Of a DNA stretch of 64,000 nucleotides, positions 1-13,298 are shown piece after piece (the first letter of the stretch is position 1; each line of letters begins with the position of its first letter). Under the pieces are notes generated by a model that saw nothing but the letters and a program-made list of their open reading frames with translations, was not told the origin of the DNA and ran no database searches. The stretch is from assembly GCF_950023065.1 (NCBI RefSeq), contig NC_088680.1, positions 26,400,559 through 26,464,558 on the forward strand, written 5' to 3'. Origin of the DNA: Planococcus citri (taxonomy: Eukaryota; Arthropoda; Insecta; Hemiptera; Pseudococcidae). The position numbers were made by a program, and so were the translations under genes.

Positions 1-3000
1 AAGGAATTGTCAAACACATATTAAAAAAATTTTGTAGTTGTTTTCAAACGGATGGAAAATTTAAAAAAAAATAAAAAAGATAAAAAAAGTGCCAGTATTT
101 GAATTTGTGAAAATAATTCTAAAAAACGTAAGTAAGTAGTAGGTACAAAATTATTTTGAAAATTTCAAAAATAAATAAATGAATAATTGATTTGTCATAT
201 AGAGCCCCTAGCTTAAGCTGCTGTTAATGGCTCTTAAATAAATAAATAAAAAAAAAATTACAATGAAAGAACATTTTTTCAACACAAAAAAAACATAAGA
301 AGAGAAAATTTGAGAAAAAATTTTGAAAAAATGAAAAAATATCACCTGAAAAGTTTTTTTGAATTGCTTTGTAAAAAACGAAAATTTGAATAAACTGGGT
401 AAAAAGTAGAAATTTGTTGATTAGCATAACAAAATAATTCTGAATTTGGATCAATCAATTGGACCAATTTCATAAGTTTCAAATTATTATTCAAAAAATG
501 GAATAAATGAAAAAAAAACGAAAAAACATATAAAAATTTCAAAAATACTCGATCCACTCTTTTGACCAATTTTTCAAAAACCGAAAATCTTAAAATCAGC
601 GGGAGCCCCAAAAAGGCCAAAATCTATTATCTACTGTTCAATTTTGAGAGATCAATTGATCAAATATAAGGCATAAATCAAATTTCAGGTTTTCACCTCA
701 ATTTAACCAAATTTTGATCTCTTTCATGAAAAATAAACCAATTGAATTTTCAAAAATTCAACCACAATCGAAAAATGGAGTTCAACGCTTAAAATTTGAC
801 TCGGTGGTGTATTTTTGGATACATACTCCTCAGAGTTTTCATTTTAATTCTATTTTTAAATATTTTCATCAATTTAAATATGTAATGTATCTCACTGGCA
901 AGTTGAAAAAACCGAAAATAACAATTTTTCAAAATTCTCCTACCATTTAATTGCGACTAGAAAAACTACGTTTAGGGCTACTCGAATATCATTCCAAACT
1001 AAATCAACAAATTCTTACCATTCTTTTCACTGAAATAACTCAAACGTTAATGTTAATGACAATGACGCTCATTGTACATTTACCTACGTATCTAGCATTT
1101 AAGCACTCGTACTTACGAGTACTATTTTTAATAAGAAATTATTCGCAAAAGGTGTCATCGTTTAGTTGGTTATTACGAGCCATATCCAGTATTAAATTGA
1201 TGACGGTGTTTTCGGGCGTTTAATGACGCCAATGAGAGGATTTACTTTACACACATACTCGTACACTATACAGCACCTATCTGCATGACTGTATGTATTT
1301 ATTACAACGACTATTTTTATATCCAGGCCAATTTGGATATGTATTTCGACGTAATACTACATAGTACATAGAACATATCAACTGGTTTTCTGCGTTTTAG
1401 AATTACCCACGAATTACTCGTACATTTATATTATGTACAATATACATTTTTACATACTTACTAGAAATTATGTTTCGCAGAAATTTGCCAACGAACTCTG
1501 GGTATACGTGTAAGTTTATTATGTTAATACGTGAGAAATGTTCATATAGGTATTGAAGAAATGATGATTTTATCCATAGGTACGTATGAGTATTTTGTAA
1601 CAAAATGTATCTAAATAATCCTCGTGTAAACTCAAAACGAATTATCATGGAATTGATATTATGTAGGAGGATACACCATAAACAGCTCGCATAAAAACGA
1701 TGTAGGTAATGCCAATAGGAGATCGACCGGGAAATTGAACGACAGGTCAATGTACTTTTACATCACAGAACGGAAAATTTATCGCAATTTGCACCCAATG
1801 TTTTTTAGGACAGCTAAATATAGTGTTTTTGAATGAAAAGAATATGATGTCAGTATGATGCTTTTTAGTGTAGGAAAAATTCTATAATTTTTTAATAGGT
1901 AGGTAAGTATCATCAGTTTTTCAAAATAATATTATTTTTGGCCAAACCAAATCTCTTTCAACTTTCTTTACCGATTTCTATCATTTTTTAATTTTTAATT
2001 TTTGTTTTTAAATTCTTAACAAAAAAAGCTATAGACACATATTCTCATATTTCAATCAAATAACGTTGAAAATTTACAGGGTCAAATTTTTAAAATAGGT
2101 AGATAGATAGGTATTGAATTTCAATTTTTCCCATTTTTTTTCAAGTGTTTTGGTCTTTTTTTGGGTAAAATGCATCAATTTTTCAACTCACTTTTTTGAA
2201 TAGTTGAGCATATTTTTATTCAAAATTTTTCATCATTTTTTGTCTTTCTTGCAGCATTAAAAGAATAACTTAAAAAGCTTCACATTTTTAATCAGACAGA
2301 TTTTATACAAAATTTGGTTTCTTTTTTAATTTTTTTTTTTTTTTTTTCGGTGAAATTATCATATTTATCTCAAGGGAAATTTTCGTTTTCTCTCGTCTAA
2401 AAGGTTGAAAAATTTAAAAATGACAAAATTTAAAGTAAAAAAAAATTTGAAATAAAAAAGGAAAAATTATAAAAATTTTCAAAAAAATTTTCAACTAATG
2501 AGATAAAGTAGTTTTGCAGTCATAAAATATCAGAACAAAACATTGGATACCTATTTTGTATTCAAAAATTGAAACAAATCAGAAAAAAGTAATGAAAAAA
2601 TTTAAATACTTGTCTTGTACTAAACTAAGAAAAAAAAAAAAAAAACATTAAACACGTGATATTTTGTTAAAAATTGAAGCACTCTACACCACCAAAATAT
2701 GGTAAACATGTCAAATAAAAGACATTTTTGGATATTTTGAATTGAAAAATCATTACTCATAACTACCTACTTAAGTATACTGAAAAAGAATGTGGAATAA
2801 GAGCAGAATTTATCAACCTCTATTTCCAACATGAAAATATAGAAGTCAACTAAACAATGTTTTAGCTTCAATTTTTGCCATAAATTTAGATATCAGTACC
2901 TAATTTATCTAAAAACCAATTCTACATTAATTTCAATTTTCAATTTTACTGATTTTCAGTCAATTTTGTAGGTAATTTTGTAAATAATTTCATGCAATTT

Positions 3001-3844
3001 TTACATCAATTGAACTTTTACCAATAAGTATCCAAGCAATTTTTTTACAATCATTTTTGGAATTTTTCTTATCTGTATTACAATTTAGATTATGTATTTA
3101 TGGTATATTTTTCGAGATTTAAAGCTACTTGAGCAATATTTTTTACAAAATTATGGCACTACGTTATCAATTTTTCACTGACCTATCTCAACAGTAATTT
3201 ATGCGTACCTCTACCTACGTTAGTTTTGTTATTTCGTAGATTTCAACTTTTAGGCAATTTGCTGAAAATTTGACGCAATTTCGCAACATTTCACAATAAA
3301 ATTATAACAATTTGAACGATTTCTATCAAGGAATCTTTAACGACCCGTCATCTTCGATCATGGTTGAAATTTGGGTTTCTGAAAAAGTACGTTATTTGGG
3401 CCTTACTTAGAACCAAATTTTGAGCAGCCAAACTTGATTTTTCAATTTTTGGTGAATTTTAGAAAATGTCGTTTTTTTTTCAATTCTGACATTTTTAACT
3501 CATAAAAAATAGCCTACATTTTTCGATCCTTTACCTCAGATTATAAAATTCACCAGCCCTGATCAATTTTCATTGGTGAATTTGGGACCGGTTTGAATTT
3601 TCAGCTGCTGAAATTGATTACAATGCCTTCCGACGCTATTTGAAATTCCTAAAGAAAATTCAACTTCAATTAACTGGAGGCCCCAACGCCCCATATTAGC
3701 TCGGAAATGATGGCAAATCATGCAATCGAATATCGAATGTGCGATAATCGATCAAAACAGCGCAAAATACCGAAAAGCCTGAAATTTCGGCGTTCAAACT
3801 TCCTATATTAAAAATTACTTTCTGTACCTCACAAATTGAAATCG
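1..3844. other. AT-rich intergenic DNA, no gene seen
   Basis: The stretch is dominated by A and T runs. Its open frames are short, rich in F, K, N and I, and have no start context, splice sites or recognisable motif, so I treat them as chance. A phrase near 700-730 (a 'CCAAATTTTGATCTCTTTCATG'-like segment) recurs in diverged form near 15860-15890, so part of this is decayed dispersed repeat. Nothing else could be supported. Confidence 0.6.
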
Positions 3845-4690
3845 TAAGTTTTCCAAGTCAATTCGACAAAGAAGTGGTAAGGGGGGGGTCAGAGATTTTA
3901 TTGAAAATTTTCCTGTGGAAAGACCTTCCAAAAAGGATGACCAATGACCAATGGCGCAAATCGCAGCCCTCTAGCCCTTTTTTAAAGGCTGCTAGGGGTT
4001 GCCAAAGTTTTCAGTGAGCTTAAAATATCATCCATTTCACCATGTGGATTACTCGATAACCGCGATATCTATAAAAATGGAATTTTTTCCAATGGCTGGG
4101 GGTTTTGAAAGACTTTTTGGTGATATCATAAAAATCAGTGTTGCCACTTTTTTTCATACGAAAAATTAGCTCGAAGTTTCAAAACGTAGTTTTCATATCG
4201 TTCCGAACCTCAAAAATTCTGAAAAAAATATATTACAGACAACTTTTCATGCTAAACAACATATTAAAAAATTGGGATGGGATTATTTCGTAAAGTCGAT
4301 TTAAAAAATTGAAAGTTTGCAAAAAAATGCGATTTTTTGATTTAAAACATGAAAAAAAGTTTTGGTCGGTGAAGTTGACCCATTTGACCCTTATTTTTAC
4401 GTATTCGTTGAAAAAGTTGAAAAAAACCCCCTTTCACTCGATGAAATGAACTCATCGCAAAAAAATCGAAATTCGAAAAGATTCAAAAAATAAACGAATT
4501 TTAATATTTTTGCTATGAGTGTAATTTTCATCAACTTTTGTCATGAATGTACGTCAGAAATGGGCAAAATAAGACAACTGAATAAATTCAAACTTTTTTT
4601 GTTGTTTGGAATTGAAAATTGAATTTTTCCGAATTTTGATTTCTTTGTGATGAGTTCATTTCATCGATTAATTTTTGTTTTGTTTTTAAC
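3845..4690. repeat. Truncated copy of the foldback repeat family seen complete at 20.2-21.5 kb
   Basis: The segment follows the left arm and centre of the inverted-repeat element at about 20176-21545 nearly phrase by phrase: the AAGAAGTGGTA start, the AATGGCGCAAATCGCAGCCC block, AAAATCAGTGTTGC, the TTTTTTGATTTAAAACATGA block and the central GAGTGTAATTTTCATCAAC. The matching right arm is missing. After the centre the sequence changes to an unrelated repeat near 4697. It is therefore a decayed, one-armed copy. Confidence 0.75.
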
Positions 4691-4696
4691 ACCCCA

Positions 4697-4885
4697 TTCC
4701 AAAATTTGTTCGAACCACATCTGATAAATTAGCAGGGAAAATCCGGGGGAGGGGGAGTATCCGGGGTAAAAAGTTGTGAAAATCTGGCAAAAAAAGTTGA
4801 GAAATTCTCAGTCGGACCCTTCCTCTCCCCCTTCCCTACGACTCATCACTTTGTCGCGCCTCTGAAGATTCCAGATTGATTCGAA
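4697..4885. repeat. Dispersed repeat B, copy 1
   Basis: The segment begins AAAATTTGTTCGAA and continues through a purine-rich GGGGGAGGGGGAG block, AAAATCTGGC and a C-rich CCTTCCC block to CATCACTTTGTC. The same order of blocks is present at 8078-8270 in the same orientation with moderate divergence. No coding capacity or terminal repeats were seen, so the class is unknown. Confidence 0.65.
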
Positions 4886-7800
4886 ATTCATCGTAATCGA
4901 TCGTGGGTCAACTTCAGTACTTATTCGTTGAATTTTTCAAGTTTTTATTTCAATATTTTATTATTATTTTTCAGTCTTTAAGAATTAATAAAACCTGCCA
5001 AAATGGTAATTTCCACCATTTCCAAAAATTCAAAAACCATCTTCTTCAGTTCAAAATCTGACTCTATGCTCAATTTAGCTCACATGAATGATGAATCACG
5101 ATCTTTCATTGAACCAACATTTCATCCCAAATTGCATCACCAGCTTGTAGAATTGGCAAAATTCAACGCAGAAAACTAAAAATAACCCCTTCCTATAAAC
5201 TCGCATCACCTCATCACAATTTTCTAAAAATTTCTAACTCTAACCACCAACCACACTATAAAAAACTAATTAAGCGTAACATATGCACATGCACAAGTAC
5301 CATGCATACAATATACATACATAATAACGCTAATAAACTCGTATAATGGCGAATTATTTCCCATAATAGGCGATAGGTAGGTACCTATATGTATAATTAA
5401 AATGCACATGGTCTCAAACATTTTACCTGTACACTATTCGATGGAAAACCCATAAAATCTCTTCTTCCAACGAAGGTAAAAACTCGAGTAAGTTGTACTA
5501 TTCACCAACACTATTGGTAGTATAGTTCATAGAAAGAAACCAAACACGAATAATATAAATCCCATAACACAGCACAACAAAAGTACATATCCCAAAGCGC
5601 ACATTAGACACCATGAACCATACGAGCACACTACACGCTTTCCACTGTTCTGTTCTCTTCAAGAGAACCGCCACAAACCCATTACTCGTTCGGTGATCCA
5701 ATAACAATGCACATCGTGACCGCACTTTAATACATAACAAGGCACAAGGCACAGGCATATACTATACACTTATACACACAGGATGACATCCGCGTACAAA
5801 ATACCAACCTCGTACAATTATCTAACTATGTACATCGGAATATTTAAATTTCAATACACCAGCCTAGCTAGGAGCCAGCAAGAGAGAGCATTTCTATACA
5901 CCAACCAACCAACTACTTGAACTACTCGAATGAATTTCAAATTTACAAGAAAAATAAACCTCTATACTTACTTACTAGGTACTTATATTTAAAACGTGTC
6001 GTTTTAATAAAACTCACGCTGGGGGGCGGGGGGAGGGGGAGGCCTAGCATATACTCGACGTGATATCAGCATCTGACATAATTCTTTATTGTTCTAACGC
6101 CATCCATTATTAAGGTTTCGTTTCTATCTCTCTCTCTCTCTCTAATGCCCACATAATCTTTATATATACCTTTCTCTATTTTTGATACGTATACAAATGA
6201 TAGTCTTTCCCCATCACCCTCTCTCACTCTTATAAACGCTAACTGCCGCCAAATAAATATACGTATACGCAGGTACTAACTGTATTATTAATTATGCAGG
6301 TATGAATTTAGCCGAAAATACATCGTCGATTCGTCGATGGCTCGTCCTAAAATAAACGCCGTTTGTTTTTACCTCTCTATAAAATGGCACAAGTGTTGTT
6401 TTCTTTTTACCTCTTTTTTTTTTTACTTCAATAACTCCATATAAATATCCACGTACCTATGTACAATGTACAATGTACAAACATACGCAATATGTGTCGT
6501 ATGTATATTTTTAGGTACTCCAAAACACCTAAATACCACCCTCCCTTCCCCTCCCCTTCTATACCTCATACCTGTACCATAATCCACTCGTAGTAGGTAA
6601 CTCGAAATACACATTGATATACGTCGATGGAAATTATTGACAACAACCAAAAAAAAAAATATATAGATATCTTTATTAAACCAACGTATACGGTTTTATT
6701 AATAAAGTATGATTCACTGATAATGATTTCACGTATATGTATGAAAATAAAGAATCAAGATAATATTAATATGTCGTATAGTACTGTCCTCCCTGTCCTA
6801 TCTGCCTCTGTCTATCGCTGCAATGTTAACCACGACCGGTCAATTTAGTCACTGGGAATTTTCCCCGCCATCATCAACATGTCGTGTTGTGTTAGCAGAT
6901 TATGTCGTCTGGAATAACGGATGTTGAGAAATTTGATGATGAGTTGATTTGTTCTGAAAATATGCATCGTTCGATGTATAGAGTAGAGAGACAATATCGC
7001 GCTGCCGTGTTTGATATTTAATTGGAGAAAGTTTCGATGGAAAGAAGACCAGAAAAGAGGGGTTGTGATTAAGAGGGAAAATACCCAGTGATTATTATCG
7101 AGTGTCTATGGTAAGCTAGATAATGATACGATAGTAATGAAATGAATCATTATTACATTTAATTCGAAAAATAGTAAATGAGCTCTCAATTGATAGAGAT
7201 GATTATTTTTTATCACGGATTCGTTGTTTCCTATCACTGTTGCATCTTCATTCATCATATCCGGTAATTGAACCCATCGTGAATCATATTGGATACAAAG
7301 AATCGTGTAAAAACACTGATAACTTTGTAAGAACGAAAAATAAAAATTAAACAAATCGACACAAAGTCAAAAACATTATGTGTACGAGGCACAAAAAACG
7401 AGGAGAATTTTCCTTACAGGTGTGCCAAACGAACAGCACATCTCCCCCTCCCCACCAGTCAGAAAAATTTTGGAAAAAAATTGAGAATTTTTGGGATACC
7501 TAATTTGGGTGAGTTGGAAAAAGTTGGGAAACTTGGGAATAGTTGGAAAGAATTTGCGAGTAAGAAAAATCAAAGAATTACTAAAATCCATGGGTTTTTA
7601 CTTATTGAATTACGAATTTTTAAAAGCTTTCAACTTCCCTTTTCCCTTTCAGTTCTCAGACCAAAGTTGGAGAGCAGAAAAATCAAATCGAATTCTTACA
7701 TAAAAAATGATGTTGTATGTACTTGAAATTTTCCAAAATAATGTCTCTTCATTCCAGTCAAAACTGCCAGAAAGTTCCAACTTTTGCTAAAATATCAAAA

Positions 7801-8077
7801 AAAAATCCTATTTTTTTATTGCGAATTTTTGGGAGCTTTTGTCCTCTCTTCGCTTGCGTTTCGAATTTAATTTTTTCACAATTTTCGCCCTCGCTTTACT
7901 CGGACAAATATTCATTATGCTGCTCAATTTTTCAACAATTTTCAAGAATAGAAAAATTGACTTGAGAAATTTTGGAAACGTAACCAAATCAATAGAAAAA
8001 TTCAGACTTTTCGTATAAAATAATCATTTTTGAAAAAAAAAAATTAAAACTATTCACATTATCGTTTCCAACTTTTC
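4886..8077. other. Intergenic DNA, no supported gene
   Basis: It contains a CT microsatellite near 6128-6142, several TAGGTA/GGTACC clusters and C- or G-rich runs. An 86-codon frame on the minus strand at 5758-5498 is cysteine- and valine-rich. It has no recognised motif or splice context and lies in simple-sequence-rich DNA, so I do not call it a gene. Confidence 0.5.
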
Positions 8078-8270
8078 CGTTCCAAAATTTGTTCGAAGCT
8101 CATCTGGAATTGGCTGGAAAAATCTGTGGTGGAGGGAGGAGGGAGGGGGTGGGGGTGCGAGATAAAAAGTTAGGAAAATCTGGCGAAATAAGAAGAGAAA
8201 ATTTTAGTCTCGCCCTTCCCCTCCCCTACAACACATCACTTCGTCACGTCTCTGATTTTCCCCCCAGATT
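8078..8270. repeat. Dispersed repeat B, copy 2
   Basis: This matches copy 1 at 4697-4885 in the same orientation: AAAATTTGTTCGAAGC, a G-rich GGAGGGAGGGGGTG block, AGTTAGGAAAATCTGGCG, then CCCTTCCCCTCCCCTAC and CATCACTTCGTCACG. The open frame across it (8089-8277) is only the repeat read through and is not a gene. Confidence 0.65.
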
Positions 8271-10360
8271 CGAGTAAATACCTATCACAAATAGGTAGGT
8301 ACTTGTATTTCAAAGAAATCTACGTAAGTATTTCTACCTATGCAACCATACTTCTGTATACGTTGTTTGTTATGAAGAACTTTCACGTATTACATACATA
8401 CATATTATATTATGTATTTGGAAATAAAAGGAAAAAATTTAGCGTAGGTATATTATTCCCAGAATGACGATTTTCGTCATTGAATAAAAATAACGCACGA
8501 TGATGAGGTATATTTACCTGCTATACCTCTACCTACGGCATCTAACTTGAAATCATGAATAATAATGAATTCACACTGCACACTGCACAGGTGGCAATTA
8601 AGTGTAAAATTAGCGAACGAGCAAAAAAATTAATGAAACGGAAAGACTGATGACGTGGTAAAAACGGAATAAATGTAGTAACGTAACGTAGTGCGAACGT
8701 GAAATCGGTTTTTGGAATTTTTTCACTTTTCCAGGGGTTTTTAGGAAGGTGGGGGTGTTTTTATTCATATAGGTAACAGTAAAGTTTCTTTTTGCAGTAT
8801 GTTTTGTTTCCACCCTCCAAAAATGATGATGGCGTTGATGAGAAAAAAAATCTTTGAAGATTTTAGACGCCCCCCCCCCACTTCAAATTCAGAAAAACCA
8901 AAAAAATGAAATGAAAACTTTTTAAATTTTTTGGACGAGTAGGCTTTTGTTGGGAAAAATTATAATTTGGTTTTTGTCGTTAATTTTTTGTGTTTCTACT
9001 ACCTATTGCAATATTAATGTCAAAAATGTCAAAAAAATCGTGGAAAGGTGCCAAACAATTGGTCAAGAATGAAATCAAAATTAAAAAAAAGAATTAACGA
9101 AAATTACAAAATGTATACGAAATCACCCTAAAAAATCATTAAAAATCACTGAAAAGTGAAAACCAATTTCAATAAAATTGAGAAAAATTCGGCGAAAATT
9201 TCTTAAAACATTGTTAAAATTTGTTATGGTAAAAAAAAAACAATTGAAAACAGTTGAAAGTTGAAGGAACATTGCGAATTTTGGGCGAAATATCATGAAA
9301 AAAACCTCTTACAAATTTTAATACTGTAATTCATGAATTAATATTATACGATGAACCTCATAAAATTTTTCAAAAACAACAGGTTTTATTAAAAAAACGC
9401 GAAATTAGCCAAAATTGGAGCAGAATAACTCAAAAATGTCTAAAATAATACGTATTTAAAAAGAAAAAAAGAAAAACTTTACAATTTCAAAAAATTAAAT
9501 TTTTACACATTTTTTTCAAAAAATTTATGAAATATTATCAAACGCAATAAAATTTTATAAAAACCACATAAAGTGCCAGAAAAAAGTAAAAAAATCACAA
9601 ATAAAATAAAAATATCAAAAACTAGTCCCTAATAAAATTTCAGCACAATTTAGGCAACTCTTGGGAACAAATTGGCTAAAAATTTATGTAATCTCAATAA
9701 TCAAGCAAAATGTCAAAAAATATGGTCGCAATACCTATCGAAATTTTTTTTAAAAAAGTAGGTAGGTACCTAATTACCTGTGGCTATATAAATATAAAAT
9801 ATCATAAAAAAACTGTTGAATCAGCTTGAAAACTACTAAAGGAAAATTGAAAAATAATATTTGAAAAATTTGACAGGAATTTGCTGAAACGACAGAGACA
9901 GATTTTTAGGTTGCGTTGAGCATCCTCAAATTAGCAAGAGACTCATTAAGTTTCAGCTGAAATAATTAATTTTTACTAATTACTTTGAATAAGAGGATTA
10001 GAATACAGCGCAAAAGCCAAAATTTCAACGTGAAGGGACCCTATGTAACTAGATCAGTAGAAAATAGAAAATAGTAAGCTTTGGCTTTAGGGGGTGAAAA
10101 TTACATCGAGAAAAAATGTTCATCAATATCATAATTTTAAAGTTTTACATACCTATGCACTTTTAGAATTTGAAAAAAGTAAAAAAAAACACTCATTTTC
10201 TATATTAAGTACATTGGTAGGTACCTACCACATATTGCTCTCACCTTCTAAAATTGGTAAATTTATTTTAAAATTCTCACCCCTCCCCCCTCATTAAAAA
10301 AATATGGTGCTGGGAGGCCTCGCAGCTGAAAAAAAATCAAAAAATGGTACCTAATAAAAA
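8271..10360. other. AT-rich intergenic DNA with low-complexity repeats
   Basis: From about 9020 to 9720 the sequence cycles loosely through AAAAATCA, GAAAATT and CAATTTCAA-like phrases. The 47.7-48.7 kb region has a similar texture on the opposite strand. I saw no open frame with splice signals or motifs. Confidence 0.45.
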
Positions 10361-10369
10361 ATTTGTTTG

Positions 10370-10760
10370 AAAATTTTCTATTTCTGAGACTGAATTTTTT
10401 AAAATAAATGATCGTTTTTTTAAAAAGCTCAACTCGATCTTCTAAGCAATATCGCCCCCCCCCCTGTACAGAGTCCTCCAAAAATGGAAAAAAATAAAAT
10501 GAATGTTAAGAAATTTTTTTTAATTCTTAATTTCTGAGTTAGAATTCATTAAATTAACCCCCTTTCCAAGAGAAAACTTTCTACGATTTTCCAAGCAATA
10601 TCGATTCCACTGTACAGACTACAGAGCCCCTCAAAGATAAAAAAAATTGATGAACAATTCTCAAAAAAAAAAAATTCTGAGTCAGACTGTCGAATGTCTG
10701 TGATAATTTTCGTTTCCACGAAAAACACCACTCGATCTGAAGTGGGGGAGAGTTTTACTT
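10370..10760. repeat. Degenerate tandem repeat, period about 150 bp
   Basis: The phrase AAGCAATATCG followed by a C-rich or CCAC block and CTGTACAGA occurs near 10444 and again near 10593. Each copy is preceded by a CTGAG(A/T)-containing AT block and followed by AG(T/C)CC(T/C)CC/CAAA. Two clear units are present and a decayed third is possible. Confidence 0.5.
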
Positions 10761-11419
10761 GAAAAAGAGATTATTCAGAAGAGTTCTGTAACAGATTTCT
10801 TTCAATTTCGAGGGCTTTTTGAAGTTCGAGGATCACTATTTTTTTGGCGTTGACGAGAAATCGAAAATTATTTTGAAAAACTTTCACTGGACCCTCTTCA
10901 ATTTTTTTTTCTTTTTTTTTTTAAATTCAATATTGCTAAAGGACTTTTTACAAGGGGACCAAAATTGTTCAGGTGATTGAGAGTAGTTTTTTTTTCAAAG
11001 GAGAAATAAACGTATTTAAAAGAATTATGATGTAAGCATAAAATTGAGAATTCTCAATAAAAATTTGTTTATTACATTTCCCCCCCTTTTTTTAAGACTA
11101 AGGGACGCTCTCAGCCACACTCAATTTTCAGTTGAGGAAGAGGGTGATGAAATTTCTGTGGATTTTTCTTCATAGAAACCTACAACGTAGATGAGGACAA
11201 AAAAAAATCGGTTCAACTTCTCACAAATCAACTTTTTGTTTACTTTTTTTACTCCCTCCCCCTCTCCGCACCACTCTCATAAAAATTGGGACAGGTGATT
11301 CGTCCGATGAAGATGTTTACAAATACCGTGAATGAAAGGGGGGGGGAGGTAAAACAAAAACGACAAAATTTGATCTATATAAATTCTAAATAAAAATACT
11401 CTTGATATGAACTACTCAC

Positions 11420-11700
11420 CTCCTCAGTCTCAAAATTCGGCTCGGCACAAACTTCTACTCACAATACCTATTCAAAATCGTCACAAATTTGCACACGTGC
11501 ACTCGCGACAAAAACAACGAATCGAACGCGACCAAAAACAAAACCATAGAACGAAGCACCAATGAGTACGTACTCGTAATTTGCACAGACGACTTAACAC
11601 CTTCACTACACCTTTCGAAACTAAACCAATGATAGAGAATAAAAAAATAAAAAACCTCTCGCGATGTACAGTTCAGTTATCTTTATCGATACCGAACAAG
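11420..11700 (-). other. Possible 5' untranslated first exon of a minus-strand gene
   Basis: Read on the minus strand, this GC-richer island ends at 11420 in CTGAGGAG followed by GTGAGTAGT, a near-consensus splice donor. It contains no long open frame, as expected for a non-coding leader exon. If real, the coding exons would lie at lower coordinates, either in the poorly structured 1-11 kb or outside the window. No downstream coding exon was identified, so this rests on one strong donor plus base composition. Confidence 0.2.
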
Positions 11701-13200
11701 TGTTTGGTGATTGGTGTGTGTGTGAATGTGTAAAGACAGGTAAACCGATTAACAAACGTTATCGCCCAGCTACACGCTACATCTTTTTATGTTCCGGTCC
11801 GGCTTTAATACTTTGGTAAATTAATGCCTCTCTCTCTTATTGTTCCTGGGTCTCTCAGTCTCTGTCGACTCTCCATGCATAGATATATTATACGTACGCG
11901 GGTATGGGTATGTAAAGCCAAAGGTGTAGGTATAAGGTACGCCACGCTGCTGGAGGATTGTGAGCAGAGCAGAGTGCCTCTGCGGAGAGTACAACGTACC
12001 TGCCTAAACACAATGCGATAAAAAAGAGAACATAAACCGTGTGCTCTCTTTGTGTTCTCGTCCTCTTTTATTATTATGATTGCCTATTCTGTAGGTGGGT
12101 TAGCATTTCCAACTTATCTGGCATCTAATCGCGTTGTTTTAGACTGCCAATTTATTTCTCTCTACATATACTACGTGTATATTCGGTAGGTCTGGGCTAG
12201 GCTAGGTAAGGTAAGGTAAGGTACACTGTACTCATTACTGTGGCTCTGGCTTGATATCCAGATCCACATGTACAAATGTATGTAAACTCATACATCATTC
12301 AGATGGGGAAGAGGTAGGTAGGTCTCACACATAAAGGTAGGTACACTTGATCTGCGAACCCATTACAGATACACGTTAGCACGACGACGGTATATAAAAA
12401 TACAGCAGGTGGTTGTACGATTACTCGTAGGTAAGTATATAAAACCAGAGATCTAAGAGAACTGTATTGAGCATGGTGAGCATGAGCATTCTGTGAAGAG
12501 CACAAGGTCGCGGTGTTAATTTTACCCCCAAGGTTATGTACACAATCATATGTATCTTCCACAGGTGAAAACTATTACCAATTACTACGTCGTTTCATGT
12601 ACCCTGCGCATGCTCTATCCTCCTATCCCATCCTATCCCATCGATAAGGTATTCTATTTCTAGTACATACACATAAATGGCGACAATGTTTTCACAGTCT
12701 GAAATCTCGTTAGAGCTAAAATATCCATAAATTTTTCATCCGCGAGTAGATAAATTTTCGCGCAAAGCGACCGCCAGTCACGAAGTCCGAATACCTGCGC
12801 GGACATCCCACATGTGGTTTGGGTGCATTGTACTATGAGTCATCATCGCGTACCTCTATACCTTGCTTTTCGATGGAACAGACAAAAATATTACGTTATG
12901 TTATGCCGCCTAAATCGCCACCATCCGCATAGCATCTCATATGAGCGATTCGTTCAGTTCGTTTTATTGCCCAAATAAATACCTAATATGTCTACCTGAG
13001 AAGAGAAAGTATTGGGATAGGTGTCATAGGTCTGTAAAGACAGATCTGAGAATTGGACACGTTAATCGAGTATATTGTGCTAGGGTCATTTGTTGTAGGT
13101 GCTGAATAAGAATGGATTTCCTTTCGACGAGAAAAATCGTACATATCTTTACAAATTGCCTAGTTTCACAGTGATGACTGATGGAATTCTATAGAGCCAG
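11701..13200. other. Intergenic DNA, no supported gene
   Basis: This is slightly less AT-rich than its surroundings and carries TAGGTA/AGGTAAGGTA runs near 12186-12222. Short open frames on both strands near 11805-12021 and 12299-12562 overlap each other or simple repeats and lack motifs. Confidence 0.45.
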
Positions 13201-13225
13201 ATTATATACAGGGTGTCCCATTAAA
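13201..13225 (+). repeat. Transposon-end-like motif CAGGGTGTCCCATTAAA
   Basis: ATTATATACAGGGTGTCCCA lies in isolation at the start of a repeat-bearing stretch. CAGGGTGTCCC-type ends are, from memory, common at the termini of small insect DNA elements. I did not find the inverted partner nearby, so the call rests on the motif alone. Confidence 0.3.
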
Positions 13226-13298
13226 GGTAGGAAATACTTGAGATTTGGCGATCAATTTACACAGTGACGAAAACTAAAATATAACTGAGGCTGGCGTT

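Noticed and set aside
5498..5758. 86-codon minus-strand frame, Cys/Val-rich, membrane-like
   Set aside because: No motif, no splice or promoter context, surrounded by simple repeats; composition explains it.
12299..12562. 87-codon minus-strand frame
   Set aside because: Overlaps TAGGTA-type repeats, starts and ends in them, and shows no recognisable domain.
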